From positions 558,001-622,000 of the forward strand of contig MU867061.1 of NCBI GenBank assembly GCA_033725935.1: DNA of 64,000 bases. The letters run 5' to 3'. A program made the position numbers and the translations under genes. Under the pieces are notes generated by a model, which saw only the letters and a program-made list of their open reading frames with translations, was not told the DNA's origin and ran no database searches. Source of the DNA: Cladorrhinum sp. PSN259. Lineage: Eukaryota; Ascomycota; Sordariomycetes; Sordariales; Podosporaceae. Below are positions 24,229 through 36,682 of this stretch, piece after piece. The stretch's first letter is position 1. The number at the start of each line of letters is the position of its first letter.

Positions 24229-24930
24229 TCAAGCAATTCCCCTCCTTTCCCGCCATAGCTTTATCCCTTGCTCCAGCGCCTCCCAGCAGAAGCCCTTATT
24301 CCCAATCAACTTCATGGTGACGCCCACGCTCTCAACCTCGAAGTTAGGCCTCTCGTCATCGAAAAACAGCATGTCCTCGTACTTGACACCGGTCCGCTTC
24401 GCAATAACCTCAAAGTGTCTTAGCTTGGTACCCTCGTAGATCTCCAACCCGCCATCGAACGCGTCGATGGTCCTCTTGGGCCCGCCTTTTATCCCTTCCA
24501 CCTCTGGCAGCTTTAACAACTTGAGCACTTCGCGACACAGGTCCCCCACGGGGGATTTGGAAGCGACCGCTAGTTTAACGTTCGAATTGGCGGCCAGAAT
24601 TTTTAGTATTTGGGGAGCGTCGGGGTACAAAGTGAACAGCTCGCCGTTGCGGTCGCTTATTGTTGATTGGGGTGAGGAGGAGTTGTTGACGATGCGGACC
24701 GGTGGCGAGATGTGACAGTCTGAGTAAAAGGGCCAAAGAGTGTAATCGAGGTCGAGGACTATGAGGCGCGGGAGAGGGAGCGAGGAGTCGTGTAGGAAGG
24801 AGGGGCCAGCGCCCGGGGCGGTGCCGAGAGTTGGGGAGGAGGAACTGGTTGAGGATGTGTCGGGTTTTATCGCTACTGAGGAGGAGGAGGCGGGGGCTTT
24901 GGAAAGTTTTTTGGTTGTTGCTTTTGGCAT
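24229..24930 (-). CDS. Magnesium-dependent phosphatase-1 (MDP-1) like HAD phosphatase
   Basis: 233-residue single-exon HAD-superfamily phosphatase. The nucleophile motif is DLDYTLWPF (Asp60, Asp62), typical of MDP-1; the second motif is AVASKS and the metal-binding acidic pair is in FFDDERPNFE. MDP-1 enzymes act on phosphotyrosine, fructosamine-6-phosphates or related damaged sugars; the real substrate here is unknown. The first 50 residues are Ser/Thr/Pro-rich and low complexity. The start is the first ATG of the frame (24930); the frame stays open upstream without another ATG. It shares a 501-bp divergent promoter with the histidine phosphatase gene. Confidence 0.92.
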   Translation of the reverse strand: MPKATTKKLSKAPASSSSVAIKPDTSSTSSSSPTLGTAPGAGPSFLHDSSLPLPRLIVLDLDYTLWPFYSDCHISPPVRIVNNSSSPQSTISDRNGELFTLYPDAPQILKILAANSNVKLAVASKSPVGDLCREVLKLLKLPEVEGIKGGPKRTIDAFDGGLEIYEGTKLRHFEVIAKRTGVKYEDMLFFDDERPNFEVESVGVTMKLIGNKGFCWEALEQGIKLWRERRGIA

Positions 24931-25431
24931 TTTGGAGAGGAGGCGGCGGGCGGAGAAGAGAGGGGTGCGGACAGGTCTGGGCTTGGTGTCACAAGGACGC
25001 GTGCTGTTGTGTCTCGGAGGGAGGGGACTGGAATTCGGCGGTTGCAACTTTCTGTCCGGGATGACGCTGTTATCCGATTGCTTGCCCCCCCAGCTCCCAA
25101 GGGCTTGGCTGTGATACTTGGCCCCCGCCTTAACCAGGACGGTGGGTCAGAGATTATGTCAAGTGGTTCTGGAGGGTTAGGGGTCTTACTGTCAAGCACG
25201 ACAGCAGGAACGAGGCGGGCGTTTTCCTGAATAACCAATCAGCTTGTGCCACGCGGGGCACGTTGTTGCCTTTTGTTACAATGGTTGGTGTCCATCTGAA
25301 ACGAAAATGAAAGCGTTTGGTGGGAAAATTTGAGGTATTTCGAATTTCGAAGTTCTTCCCATTTCATCCCACCACCCCTCCATGATACTTTCCATTTCGG
25401 GCAATCAACAAAACTCAACGCAGCGAAAAAA
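24931..25431. promoter_or_regulatory. Divergent promoter region
   Basis: 501 bp between the start codons of the minus-strand HAD phosphatase and the plus-strand histidine phosphatase. No clear TATA box was seen; short AC-rich leader before the right-hand start. Confidence 0.4.
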
Positions 25432-26491
25432 ATGACGACCAACCCGGCAAAGTTTCGTTATTCCGCAGTTACCGGTTATTTTGTGCAGGATGATATTGAA
25501 ACCGACTGGTCCAACACAACGGTGACAAATTACCTTCAATCCAATTGTATGCCATGTTGCTATTCGCCGTTGCTAACTATTACTCCTCAAGACCACTCTG
25601 CCCGGTCTCGGTCTGATTGATCAAGAATATGAAACAGATAGCGACTTTGATCCCAAGAGGGAAAAGACTCAATGGGAACGATTCATTTACTTCCTTCAGC
25701 ATTTGCAGACGAGAGACGCGGGCAAAGCCATGTACAAGTTGATCTATGCCACACGCCACGGCCAGGGATATCACAATGCAAAGGAATCCGAGGTTGGATC
25801 GCCGGCCTGGGAGGTATGTTTAACTTTTAATCTTTCTTTTCTGGTCGTTTTATGATTAGGCAATTGACCCCCAATCCAGGCTCACTGGGCTCATATGGAT
25901 GGTGACGGTGTCACAACTTGGTTTGACTCTAATCTCACATCGACCGGCCAAGGCCAAGCCCGCGACTTGAACACCTTCTGGCGAACGTCCAACTCAGAAC
26001 TGAAGCTGCCTCTGCCGGAGAGCCACTACGCCAGCCCGTTGACCCGCTGTTTGGAGACATGCCAGCTCGCATTCGAAGGCCTTACTCTGCCATCAGGCGA
26101 ACCGGCGCCTTTCAAACCAGTCATCAGGGAGCTGCTCCGTGAGGTATTGGGCATGCATTCATGCGACCGCCGGAGAACACGTAGTTATCTCGAAAAGACT
26201 TTCCCGGGCTTCATTATTGAAGATGGCTTTGCAGAGGAAGATGAGTTGTGGAAACCGGATGCCAGGGAAACTCGAGCACAGCATGCCGTAAGGGTGACCA
26301 AGGTGTTGGACGAGTTGTTCGAGAAAGATCCCGCCACTATCATCTCGTGGGCTGTTCACTGCGGGACAATCATTGCGCTCTACCTCGCAACAGGACACAA
26401 AGTGGTTTGTGTGCGACCAGGGAGTGTTGTTCCTGTGTTGGTCAAGGCCGAGATTGTGGAGGAGTTGGACTATGGTTGCAACGGGGTGTAG
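25432..26491 (+). CDS. Phosphoglycerate-mutase-like histidine phosphatase
   Basis: 307-residue protein of the histidine phosphatase superfamily. Exons are 25432-25521, 25592-25813 and 25880-26491. The first intron uses the donor GTGACA with branch GCTAAC; this choice keeps the frame, whereas the nearby GTATGC donor does not. The catalytic RHG is in LIYATRHGQGYHN (His86), followed by SPLTRCLET and a C-terminal His in WAVHCGTI. Ascomycete relatives of this subgroup are intracellular and mostly uncharacterised; some are similar to yeast phosphomutase-like proteins. The start codon is the first ATG and follows an A-rich leader. The substrate is unknown. Confidence 0.9.
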
Positions 26492-27109
26492 TTTTGGCCG
26501 CAAGATCTGATAATGTCACATTGTTACATGTCGGGGGTTTGCTCTTGCTTCAGTCGGTCCCGCCTCTCGCCGACAGTCCGAGACAAAAACGCCCGGGCTT
26601 CGAACGATGCAGCCCGCCACAGTCCGCCGCGAGCACTTATTCGTGAACACGGTCCGTGCTTGCTGTCTCACAGAAACTGACACAGCGGACATGGACTGAT
26701 GCACGCACCTATATATTATCCGATGCCCGCCATTGGTCCGTTTCTTCAAGTCCCATGAATTGCCGTGGCGTGCATCATGAGATATTACCCCACCGCATTC
26801 CCGTCGAAAGCTAGAGCTTTGTAGCTCCAAGTAGAAAAAGACGGGCTCCAAATATAATTTCCGTATACCCCTCAGGGGATGTAAGGGAGTTCTTCTGGTG
26901 GGAAAACCCCAATGTTGTATTCTTTGTTCTCCCCTCGATCTGTACCGTCTCCAATTCAACCAATTTCTATTGCTTTGATCCACTATCAACACAACGACAG
27001 TTTATTTTTCTGGGACCTGGCCTTGGTCTTTACGTTATCCACCTTTTTTTGATAGGTACCTAATTACTTACAGCTGGAAACGGACTACCCCAGCTTCAAA
27101 CCGCCCACA
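26492..27109. other. Intergenic
   Basis: 3' region of the histidine phosphatase gene and promoter of the dioxygenase gene. No other gene seen. Confidence 0.5.
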
Positions 27110-28279
27110 ATGCTTGTCGACAAAAAGATTCAGCTCGTGCGACCCGTCCACGTCTGGTACAGACACCAGGACGTCCACGCAGCCAAAAAGTTTGCCGTCG
27201 ATTTCGGCTTCATCGAGACCGCCAACGTCGGTAAGACCACATTCTTCCGCGGTTATGGAAGCGATCCTTTCGTCATTGCCCTCGAGGCATCTGACAAGAC
27301 TGAGTTCGGTGGTGCGGCATTCGAGGTCGAGTCAGAGGATGAGCTGTACCGCGCGGCTGAGCTGCTTCCCAAGGAGACCAGACCAACCAAGGTCCACGAG
27401 CTGAAGGACATTCCTGGTGGCGGAAAGCGCGTGACGTTTTATGATCCAGTTGATGGGTTCCCTTTTCATCTCGTCCATGGGCAGAAGCAGGTGGAAAGGA
27501 GGGACCCCAAGTTCCCGGTGTTGAAGTTCAACTATGTATGTGCTTCAAGTGAGTTTACGGGTTGCACAGCAGACTGATCGGAAACAGCCCGACGAGAAGA
27601 ATCGCGCTCCCAACAGCTTCCAGCGCTTCGAGAAGCGACCGGCTCCGGTGCACAAGCTCGGTCACTTTGGCATGTGCGTTACAAACTTTGCCAAGTGCTA
27701 CGAGTTCTATACGACCTACTTCAACTTTTTCCCCAGTGAGGTCTGTACATGTACTAAACTACATACCCCCCTGGCATCTTGCAATTGTCATGGGGGCATT
27801 TACTGACATGATGTGATAGCTCATCCACAACGATCAAGGCGTAGACGTCACCGTCTTCTTCCGCCTCGACCGGGGCGACGAATATGTCGATCACCACTGC
27901 TTCTTCTTTTTCCAGGGGCCCAAGATGCATGTGCACCACTCGTCATTCGAGACACACGACTTTGATACGCAGGTGCTGGGACACGACTGGCTGCGTCATC
28001 AAGGCCACACCAACTGCTGGGGCGTCGGCAGACACGTGATGGGGAGTCAGATTTTTGATTACTGGTTTGACCCATCCGGATTCATCATGGAGCACTACGT
28101 CGATGGTGACTTGTTGGACATGAGGGAGCAGACTCACCACAACAAGGCGTCGCTTGATAACTTGCACGTTTGGGGTGAGTTCTTGATGAAATATCCTCTC
28201 ATCCGAACCCCCCTTTTGCTTTTCAGTGACACTAACACGTGTTATAGGACCCGAGGTTCCTCCCACTTTCCTGCAATGA
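27110..28279 (+). CDS. VOC-family extradiol dioxygenase (catechol 2,3-dioxygenase type)
   Basis: 321-residue protein with two glyoxalase/VOC domains. Exons are 27110-27535, 27588-27740, 27820-28174 and 28248-28279; the last exon adds only PEVPPTFLQ. The N-terminal domain (RPVHVWYRHQDVHAAKKF...) is the structural half. The C-terminal domain carries the likely iron ligands His in KLGHFGM, His in VHHSSFE and Glu in IMEHYVDGD, the 2-His-1-carboxylate set of extradiol enzymes. Such enzymes cleave catechol rings next to the hydroxyls, so a role in aromatic degradation is likely. No pathway neighbours are visible to fix the substrate. Confidence 0.87.
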
Positions 28280-29215
28280 TTTTGACTTTTCTGTTTCTCT
28301 TTTATCTTTCCCTTTTTTTTTTCTTTTTTTTTATCATCTGATTGTCCTGTTCTTTGTGCCGCACATTGAGTGCAGTATACCGCCATTAAATGGTCATTTC
28401 GGGCCAAAAATAATATTACAAGTTCTCAAACAGCATCTAATAATCCCCAGTGGTTAACAAGAATCAGCAAGTTCTTCATGTTGTCCTTTTATTTGTCTGC
28501 CTAATAATGATGTTATCTCGTTAGTTTCACCTGGAAGATGCTATTCTTTCAAAGACTACTTTCATGATCAGCTCATAGCTTCAAGTTCTTAAAAGCAATT
28601 ATGCGGATTCATTTGAGCAGAAGGCCTTTGAGCATAAAGTGAACTTCAATGTTACGTGTACCTATTGATTCGGAACATGCCGGATCTGAGACCTGGGCAT
28701 TTATCCGCAACCACGTTTCTTCATCCTGCACGTACCGAAGCTGCTGAAATGCTTACCTCATTTGATTGAAGGTCCAAAAATGCGGAGTTCCCGCCTTTAA
28801 CCTTGCACCTGCAGCCTGATTCCAAAGAGGCGAAATTTTACCCCACGAACAATATACACAAACAACAAGCTCTGCCAACCGATTGGCTCATTTCTTGGCT
28901 CGACCATCTGCCGACCGTCGACGGCCAGGGGGCAATCCAGCTCATGAGAGACTGACTTTGATGAAATTCGCTATAATGAACGGTTCTGCCTCCGAGATGT
29001 GAGGAGTCGTTCATCCTATTTAGGAATGGACCTTCATATTTCAACCGTTTTATTTTATGAACGTGGCATTGATTGTTTTTTAATTAAAATCTTGAACCCG
29101 GGAAACTCGTCATATATAGAATCCCCCCCTTTTCCATCTCTTCTATTCTGTCCGACTTCTGCAGTTGAACTGGAATAATTCACATTGTCCATTACCTACA
29201 TACCAAGAAAAAAAA
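28280..29215. other. Intergenic, with core promoter of the next gene
   Basis: No gene seen. TATATA at 29112-29117 lies about 100 bp upstream of the ATG at 29216 and precedes a CT-rich stretch, a typical fungal core promoter. Confidence 0.5.
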
Positions 29216-29895
29216 ATGCTCACCACATCAATCTTCACATTGGCTCTGGCCGCAACTGGCCTCGCCCAGGTCGTCGTCCCGGAGGGTTACAAGAAGGTCA
29301 TCATCAGCTCGGCCGTCGACGCCAAGTTCGTCATTGTGCCCAAGGCACCCCTCCCGCCCAAGAGCGGCGGCTCCGTCGTCGTTCAGGTCCGCAACGACAA
29401 GCCGGAGCAGCACTGGTACCTCACCAACAGCAACAGCAGCCGAATCCAGTATGGCGGCACGAACCTCTGCCTCGATGCTGGTGCCAAGAGTATGTATACC
29501 ACCAGACTTACCTCCTAATAAAACCAAAATGATGAGCAAATGTACTGACAGCTCCCTGGATAGGCAACTGGAAGGATATGGGCAATCTCTGGCTGAAGGA
29601 TTGCTCCGAGACCGAGGTCGCTCAGAGGTGGAGTATTCTGGCCGACGGCCGGATTGCTCTCCAAGAGTCTCCCAAGCCCCGTAAGAACTCTTTAATTTAC
29701 CCTGGTCATTAACTCCTGCAAAAAAAGACAATTAACAAAGGAACTTTTTTTTTTGTAGAACAATGCGTCGACCTTGTATACATGCAAGCCAAAGCCAACA
29801 ATGCCGTCGGACTCTACACCTGCGCTGGACTGGGCAATACCGGTGCCAAGGACAAGGGCATCAACTGGCCACTGGTCAACGTCACCGAGCCCTAA
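29216..29895 (+). CDS. Secreted ricin-B-lectin-like protein
   Basis: 175-residue secreted protein. Exons are 29216-29489, 29564-29680 and 29759-29895. A signal peptide of 17-18 residues (MLTTSIFTLALAATGLAQ) starts it. The rest looks like a beta-trefoil: GTNLCLDAGAK, LWLKDCSETEVAQRW (a QxW motif) and QCVDLVYMQAKANNAVGLYT, with Cys residues placed as in ricin-B repeats. Such small secreted proteins may bind glycans; this is inference from motifs, since only one clear QxW is present. A TATA box lies at 29112. It is convergent with the permease gene, 179 bp apart. Confidence 0.82.
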
Positions 29896-30074
29896 GTTTG
29901 CATCAGAAATTTTGAGGAGAAAAAAAAGACTCGTATATATTGTAACTACCTATCATAGCAATGAAACCCAAACAGAGAGAAACTGTGTATTAAATCCATC
30001 CAAGAGAACATCTGCGCATCCAAGATTGAAACTCACTGTATATCCAAAAGCCATATATCAAGCCTCATATAAAA

Positions 30075-32381
30075 TCACTTCAACCAAGCCCAAACCCACT
30101 CCAGAATTGCCATCATTTTCTGCTGCCCCGTTCCCCTCCCCTTGGGCCAAGCCAGAGCACCTCTCCTATGCTTCATGCCACAGTTTGGGCAGGGATCCCT
30201 CGAGCTAGGATCTGGAACGACGACGGGACCGACCGCTTCCAGACCGGACAGCTTCTCAGCGCGCCTGTACCACCTGCTGGGTCTGAAGCCTCGCGTTTTG
30301 ACGAAGTAGGCTCCGCTGAGAAATAGAAAGATTGGAATCTGCAGCAGTTGTTTTAGTATACACCAACTGATTGCAACTTGTTTGGGTCCGCAACACATTG
30401 AACTTACAGGAATGTATGCAGCGACAAAGCCCTCTTTATCCACGGGGGAGACAGCAGACCTCCAGCCCTGAAAGATTAGCAGTAGGATGCAGAACACCAG
30501 AGCATAAAGGGCCCGGAGCCACTGTAGATGGGAGCGATAAGGGTAGTGTTTCTTGTTCCCTCTGTTATATTGGTATCGGAGCTCCGGAGTGATGCCTAGG
30601 TCCTCCTCTTTGGCACCACAGGCCGCTAGATTGATTCTGGAGGCTCATATATTAGTGACATTCCCATTCAGATAATAAAAGGGTTGAGGTAGGGGCATAC
30701 TCCTTGAAGAAGAGCAGAAAGGTGTAGCAGTTCAGCACATAGACAATCAATGTGCAGCCTGAAGAAAATTTTGTCATGTTTGCCAGAGTCTGTATGCGTT
30801 AGTGGGGAAGCTTTGTTCGAGAATCTCTGGATACACGACTCACCTCATCCGAGTCCGGATTGACAGACATGAAGGAAAGAAAAGCAAGGAACCAGGACGC
30901 AAGCACTGCTATCATGGGCACACCCAGTCGAGTCTGCTCCAGCCTGGACCGGATGGCTTCTGTCCAGCCCCATCGCGGCCAAGCATCGCGAAGAGTGGCA
31001 ATGGCGTGTAAAAGCCTGGACGCGCTGTAAAGGGCGTTAACTCCAGTGGCGGCCGCCGAAAACACAAAGAAACCATTCAAGAAGTGTGGGAGCACCGAGA
31101 CGTGTTCACGGATGGCCGCAATGACGAAAGCGCTGCCGTGGCCACCCTTGATGCTGCTGAGGGTAAGATCTCTGAGCGCAGCATCGGTATAGGGGACATT
31201 AAGGCCGACTGTGAAGACGGCCAGCGCATAGAGAATGATGACACGAAGTGCAATCTTTCGGCTAGAGATTTTGACCGTCTCCTCCCGTGCCAGATCCTTG
31301 TTCTCTGGGGCTGTCAATAGAATCACATCCCAGCCCTGGAGTGAAAAGTATGATGTGGCCATGCAAGTCCACAGTGCGGCGAATGTGCCCAGGGAGCCCG
31401 TGTAAACAAGGTCGTCCTTGAGTTCGTCGCTAGCTGCCTTGACCGTGATGTTGTGGCTGCTAAAGCCATACGGATCTTGATAAGTCCAGAATTTCTTGTG
31501 AAATTTCCCCCTCGCATGGAGGATAGTGTTGATCAAAATGAGAATGACGAGAAAGGTGATCTTGATGCATCCAAAGATATACTCGATGCGGCCATACTGG
31601 CGGACAGGAAGTAGGTTGATAGCAAGCTCGAATACCAGAAAGATTCCGATCCATACTGCAGGGTGGGTATGGAGACCAAAATCCCATTGAACCGTTGTTC
31701 CTTCGGGATAACCAACTTCAGTCAGGTATTCTGGTTGAACCTTGAACTTGAAGATTTCTGTGATGGCTTGGATTTCGGCGGCGGCCACCATGACATATGA
31801 AAACCTGGGTGAGTTAGACTAGATGGACACAAAAAGGACGAGACGAAAGATATCGAAGAACGTACCAAAGCATCCATGCACTTGCATAGCCGACGGAATC
31901 GTCAAGGAACCTACGAGCAAACTCAAATGTCGGGCCCTTGACTGGGTATAAAGCAGTCATTTCTGCCATGGTTGCCATTGTGGACCTGGATATCGTTAGC
32001 GGCGAGATCCTCAGTTGGAGATACATGTAGCTGATGCCCTCGCCGAAGCACTTACCACATAATGGTTCCCATGAACAGATAAGCAATGACAGCCAGGCCA
32101 GGTCCAGCAATGAAGATGGCCTTGCCTGACGACAAGAACAGTCCCACTCCTAGCACCAGGGAGAACCCAATCATGTTAACATGGCGCTCCTTCAATGTTC
32201 GTCTAAGCTCCGTGCTGGGAGCTTCTGAATGAACAGACACAACATCGGTCCTCTTCTCGGTTGATGGTGTGACACCGCGATGATCGTAGTCGCCATATTG
32301 CTGTGGATTTAGACTCCCTTGACTCTGAACTGGATACGCTGGCTGGCCATAATAGCCCACAATTGCTGGTTGATCTGCCAT
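30075..32381 (-). CDS. Amino-acid permease (YAT family)
   Basis: 662-residue plasma-membrane amino-acid/proton symporter. Six exons: 32381-32056, 31985-31866, 31804-30844, 30789-30701, 30636-30408 and 30338-30075, all with GT/AG ends and an intact frame. A hydrophilic N-tail of about 60 residues leads to ERHVNMIGFSLVLGVGLFL, the family's TM1 with the substrate-binding glycines. About twelve membrane segments follow, with FAALWTCMATSYFSLQGWD in the TM6 region. The C-terminal tail holds CPNCGMKHRRG, a Cys pair not usual for the family, and a basic end. The start is the first ATG in frame. The amino acid carried cannot be assigned. A second permease is at 47282-48934. Confidence 0.9.
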
Positions 32382-33359
32382 TTCTGAAGAGATTGTGAAG
32401 AAGGAATCTGGAGTTATTCCCACGGTTGATCATTCCTGATTTGGTCTTGCCAATCGCAGTGGAATTGGGCAAGAGAACGTGAGCGGGGTCAAGGTCCAGT
32501 TGAGAGAGGGCAGTCATGCCAAAACGAGCAACAACCTGGAAGGGAAAGGACGGGTTTTGAGAAGGGGACCTGGGAAATTAGTGTACTTCCAGGTTGACAT
32601 TGCCCGGCTCAACTGCAGCTTCATGGCTCCAATCATGGCGGCGGTCGAACGTGCCTACCAATTGGTAGAAAGTTTATCTGATGCAGTGCAGGGCTCACTT
32701 CATTGAAGGCAAGGCAAGCGCGGGCCGCTGTGGACTGTCCCCGGTTTTCAGATGTCGTTCATAGTTTCCTGGTCATTTGAGTTTGCTGCAGCTCAGCCGC
32801 CGCCATCGTTCGTTGTTCCTTGCGGTTGATGTGCGGGCCAAGTTTGATGATTCGTCGATGCAAGCAAGGTGGGGTGAGAGAGTCGTCCATCTTGGGCAAC
32901 ATTGGCTGGCCGCCTTTCAGTCCTCCCACCACACCAACGACCGCAACAGATACCATCGCTTTCTTGGTCACAATTATTGCCCAACAAAAACACTTGGTGG
33001 CTTTTGGGCGCATGCATACTCAGCACCACAAATTTTACTAAATTTCGAGGCTTGCACCAACCCTTCGCTCTGGATGGTCGCCTTCTCCTCGTCACCCACA
33101 ACCGCTCGCGTCCACGCTGAGTCTTGCATGCGAGCTGTGCATATCCTTGCATTAGACTGTTTCTTGGGATGTGCCCGAGAAAGCCACATTCGATAGATAT
33201 GGTCACGAGAAAACCCTCCAGGCGGATTTCCATTTTCCTTATTCTCAATTGGGAACAAGTGTCGCATCTGACAACTGTCAAGGTCACTTCATCGCTTGCA
33301 TTTCACATTCCCATCAGCATGTCGACTTCATGATATCCTAGCCATCGCCACACATAGTC
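32382..33359. other. Divergent intergenic region
   Basis: Shared upstream region of the permease (minus) and the WD40-like gene (plus). No gene or clear motif was recognised. Confidence 0.5.
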
Positions 33360-36300
33360 ATGTCGGCTCAATTGATATCAGGGATATGGACTGCTCTCGA
33401 CGAGCGCAAAGATATTGCCCATCTCATCCTCGAGCTGATTGGTTCCTACAGCCTGGGGGTTTTTGCAAAGCCTCCTCCCGCTCCCTCACAATCCCTGAGC
33501 GGGACCCGCGATATCACTCGGCAGTTATTAGTGCGGCTCAACGTCGTTCTCAACCATCAGCTGCACTCGCTGGCCCTTCGCGATACTGGTCACCAAGTTA
33601 ACCAGGAGCTCATTCTTCCACGAGACCTTTCCTATGAGCTTGTTGTCAACATCCTTTCCATTGCCAATTGGATCAATCCTCCCGCCACAGTGGGGAACAT
33701 CCAATATGCACTACACCGGGGCCTGTTCTTCACCGTCCTTCAGACGGCATTCCGATGCTTGTCTCTATATCTCGAACCTCTTGATCAACTGGATGCAGAT
33801 ACACTCCGGCAAAGAATCTTAGAAGTTTGCCAGACATGGGAGGGCCACACACCACTCTCGTCCATCGAATCACTGGTCCTCCGCTACATCATACCCCAGA
33901 CCATCGATGAGCTTCAGCAGAGGACAGGCTACTCCAGTTTGAAACGTTTTCTGTGTGAGAGGTTTAACCTAGAGGACTATCGACTGGGAAGGGTGAGTGT
34001 TGTCCTCAACATCCCACGTGCATGTATTGACATGAAGCCCAGTCCCCCTTATGCCCTGAGCCTAGGGACCCCCACTGGAGGGCTGCATCATTTCGGATCT
34101 GTCAGGAGGTCCTGACATCCACCATTGGTGGTACACAAGAGAGCAACTGGTTGCAATCATGTTGGACGCTGCACGATACAGGATGGGCGCTACAAGATTC
34201 GGCGGTCAAAAGCTTTTCTTCTTCGGGCTTCCAGAATCACAGCTCATTCAGTTATCTCATCGACACATCTAGTGTAGAGCTTTGGGACACTGTCAGACAC
34301 CTCCAGGAATCCCTGGACCCCGCCACACGGAACATATTACTTTGCAACTACTTTGCAGAACTCATCGCCCGGATTTCAGGACACAGTTGGTCCATACTTC
34401 CTCCTGGCCTTCCTACGTCCGTCGACCTCATGCAGTGCCTTGATTCCGAAGTACTCAACTTTGACGCCTACCTAGATGCTCGAAATCAGCTACTGCAACA
34501 GCAATATTCAGCAACTCCAACTAGGGCCTGGGTGGTATCTGAACAATCGCAGAGTGGAGGAGGTCCGAGTCCTTCCCCATTACCCTCGGCTGTTAGTGGC
34601 CCCATCTCTCCTCGTGGACCTATACCGCAGCATCTAAGTCGAGATCCTATTTTACCCCCTTCCCCAACTGGAATACACCAAACAGCCCAACAGGAACCTC
34701 CTCAGCGTCAGGAGCCGGAGCAGATCCGAAGCACTATCGCCGCTCCAGCAAGTTATGATGAAGGGGAACCAGTCGACCATAGTGGAGGAACAACCTCTCC
34801 TATTCGTCCCAGTGCGCAGGATCCACGTCCCCGAGATGAGTACCAACCAGGGCAAGGCTACCCTAACAGACTACCATTTCAGACCGATGATTATCGCAAG
34901 TCTAGTTCTACGGGCCCACTGTCCCATCGATCTGACGATCAGGGAGGGTTTAGCCCGGATCATTCCCGCTCTGGGGGTACACGAACTCCTTGGAGTGAGA
35001 GTGAAATCTCTATGCATACTGTCAACGTTCCTCTGGCCGAACGAAAGCTCCACACAATACCTGGTCCTTCCCCTGAACCATCTGTAGGGGCACCTGATTA
35101 TGGCAGCTCTGGGCATCGAACCCCAAGCAGTCAAAAGGACAGACCTTCGACTTCCAACACACGATACCCCGACAATGTGGGAACTTCTTCCACGTACGAA
35201 CCAAGCGTTGCCACATCATCCAGAACGTCCAAGAGTAAGAAGTGGGGTGGAATCTTATCTTCCGTGTCTGAGCGAATCAAGGTGCCTTCCATGATTTCGG
35301 CCAAGTCAACAGTTTCAATGCCCGTAGTCAAAGACTTGGGTTTCTGTTTCTCCAGCGAGGGTACTAGCCTACTCATTTGGGAGACAAAGAATGCTGAGTA
35401 CATTATTCGGCTCTTCTGGCCTTTTCGAGATGGCCAGAAACTAAAGTTGCGATCTTTTTCCCTCGAGAACCCAATCGAAGACGGAGCTGGTAGCTGGACC
35501 GTAAAACTGGTCGAAGGCGGAAACTCAGTAGCGGCTGCAGTGGTGTCAGTCAACAAGTCCTACAAACTCCTGTACTTTGACGGCACTGGGGCACGATATG
35601 AAATTCCCTTTTCAAGATCAGATCTCATCCCCATTTCCTTGGCGGTCTCTCGAGATGACTCAATGATAGCCCTCGGCTGCGGGACTGCTATTTTTCTTTT
35701 CATCATCAATCCACACGATGGCAGCCATCATCTTCTCAGCGAAATCCCATCTCACTCTCGTCCCCGGCCCAACATTGGTAACCGCCGTCGGCAGCGTCTA
35801 AACTTCAGCCCGGACTCATCGGCACTGATCGCCGCCACGCAAGAGCCAATGAACCCAGCAGAGAAAATATCCAACACCAATAGCGGGCAAGACACCCAAG
35901 TCCATGTCTGTCTTTGGAGATTGACTCCCTCAGATCAATCACGTACCCCTCGTCTGGAAGCGGAACTCCATGACGTGTTTCTCAGCCTTGTAAGTGCTTT
36001 TTCCTTCTCCACTTTAATCTTGATCTACTACGTGTTACTCCATCTTTGTCTACCTATCAACTCACACCACTGCACACCATCCCAGGGCCGAGGCAACGAC
36101 CCAGGTCTCACCTCGATATCAGTCTCACTGACCCCAACGATCCGAATCTTCATGACGGCCTTGTCCTTCCAAACCTACTCTTGGATTCTGGTCCCGGGGG
36201 GTACAGGACATAAACGCATCCCACTTACCGAACGACGCATCACATCTGTCGCGCAATCCTCTCTGATGACGCAGGGTGGTGGCAACTTAATGGTATTCAA

Positions 36301-36682
36301 ATCCGGAGCGCACGATATCGTTACGGTGGATGTGAGAACGGGAATTACTTCGCCTCTTGTAAGTTTTGCTCAGGAGAGGGGAAACCTGAGAATGGGACAG
36401 GACGGGATGGTGGTTGCTTTTGGGCCTAATAATACTGCTGGTGGTACCAGTGCGGGAGGTGGTAATGGTGATAAAGGCGGCTTGGTGTTGGCTTTTTGGA
36501 AGGGGTGGGAGGGACAGCTGGTGTTGAAGCACGTTGAGGTTGGGTTTTCTACGATGGGTGGTGATGCTTCCGGGTTTGGACAGGGAGGAGGTGGTGGGTC
36601 TAGAATGGGCGGGGGTGCAGGCGCGGTGGTGTCTGGGGAGGAGTTGCAGGTTGTTTATAGGTATGTAGTTTCTAGGGGGTAA
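33360..36682 (+). CDS. Large WD40-like protein with disordered middle
   Basis: About 1058 residues. Exon 1 is 33360-33992; a 50-nt intron ends at 34042; exon 2 is 34043-35989; a 96-nt intron (GTAAGTGC...CCCAG, 35990-36085) is divisible by three and stop-free, so its retention would add 32 residues; exon 3 is 36086-36682. The N-terminal 350 residues are helical and unassigned. Residues about 350-610 are Ser/Pro-rich and likely disordered. From GFCFSSEGTSLLIWETKN the sequence looks like beta-propeller blades (ISLAVSRDDSMIALGCG, NFSPDSSALIAATQE, VHVCLWRLT). The Gly-rich end stops at 36682; a GTATGT donor just before the stop leaves a further 3' exon possible. Function unknown. Confidence 0.72.

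Noticed and set aside
25522..25560. Alternative donor GTATGC for the first intron of the histidine phosphatase gene
   Set aside because: It puts the following conserved LIDQEYETD segment out of frame, whereas GTGACA keeps it in frame.
33360..34115. Single-exon reading of the first WD40-like exon, ending at 34115
   Set aside because: A GTGAGT donor at 33993 and CCCAG acceptor at 34042 join it in frame to the long downstream frame, giving a much longer protein.
34086..34290. Second open frame with WWYTREQLVAIMLDAARYR in the WD40-like gene
   Set aside because: It ends at a TAG soon after and cannot be joined to the long downstream frame; the frame used is continuous from the splice site at 34043.
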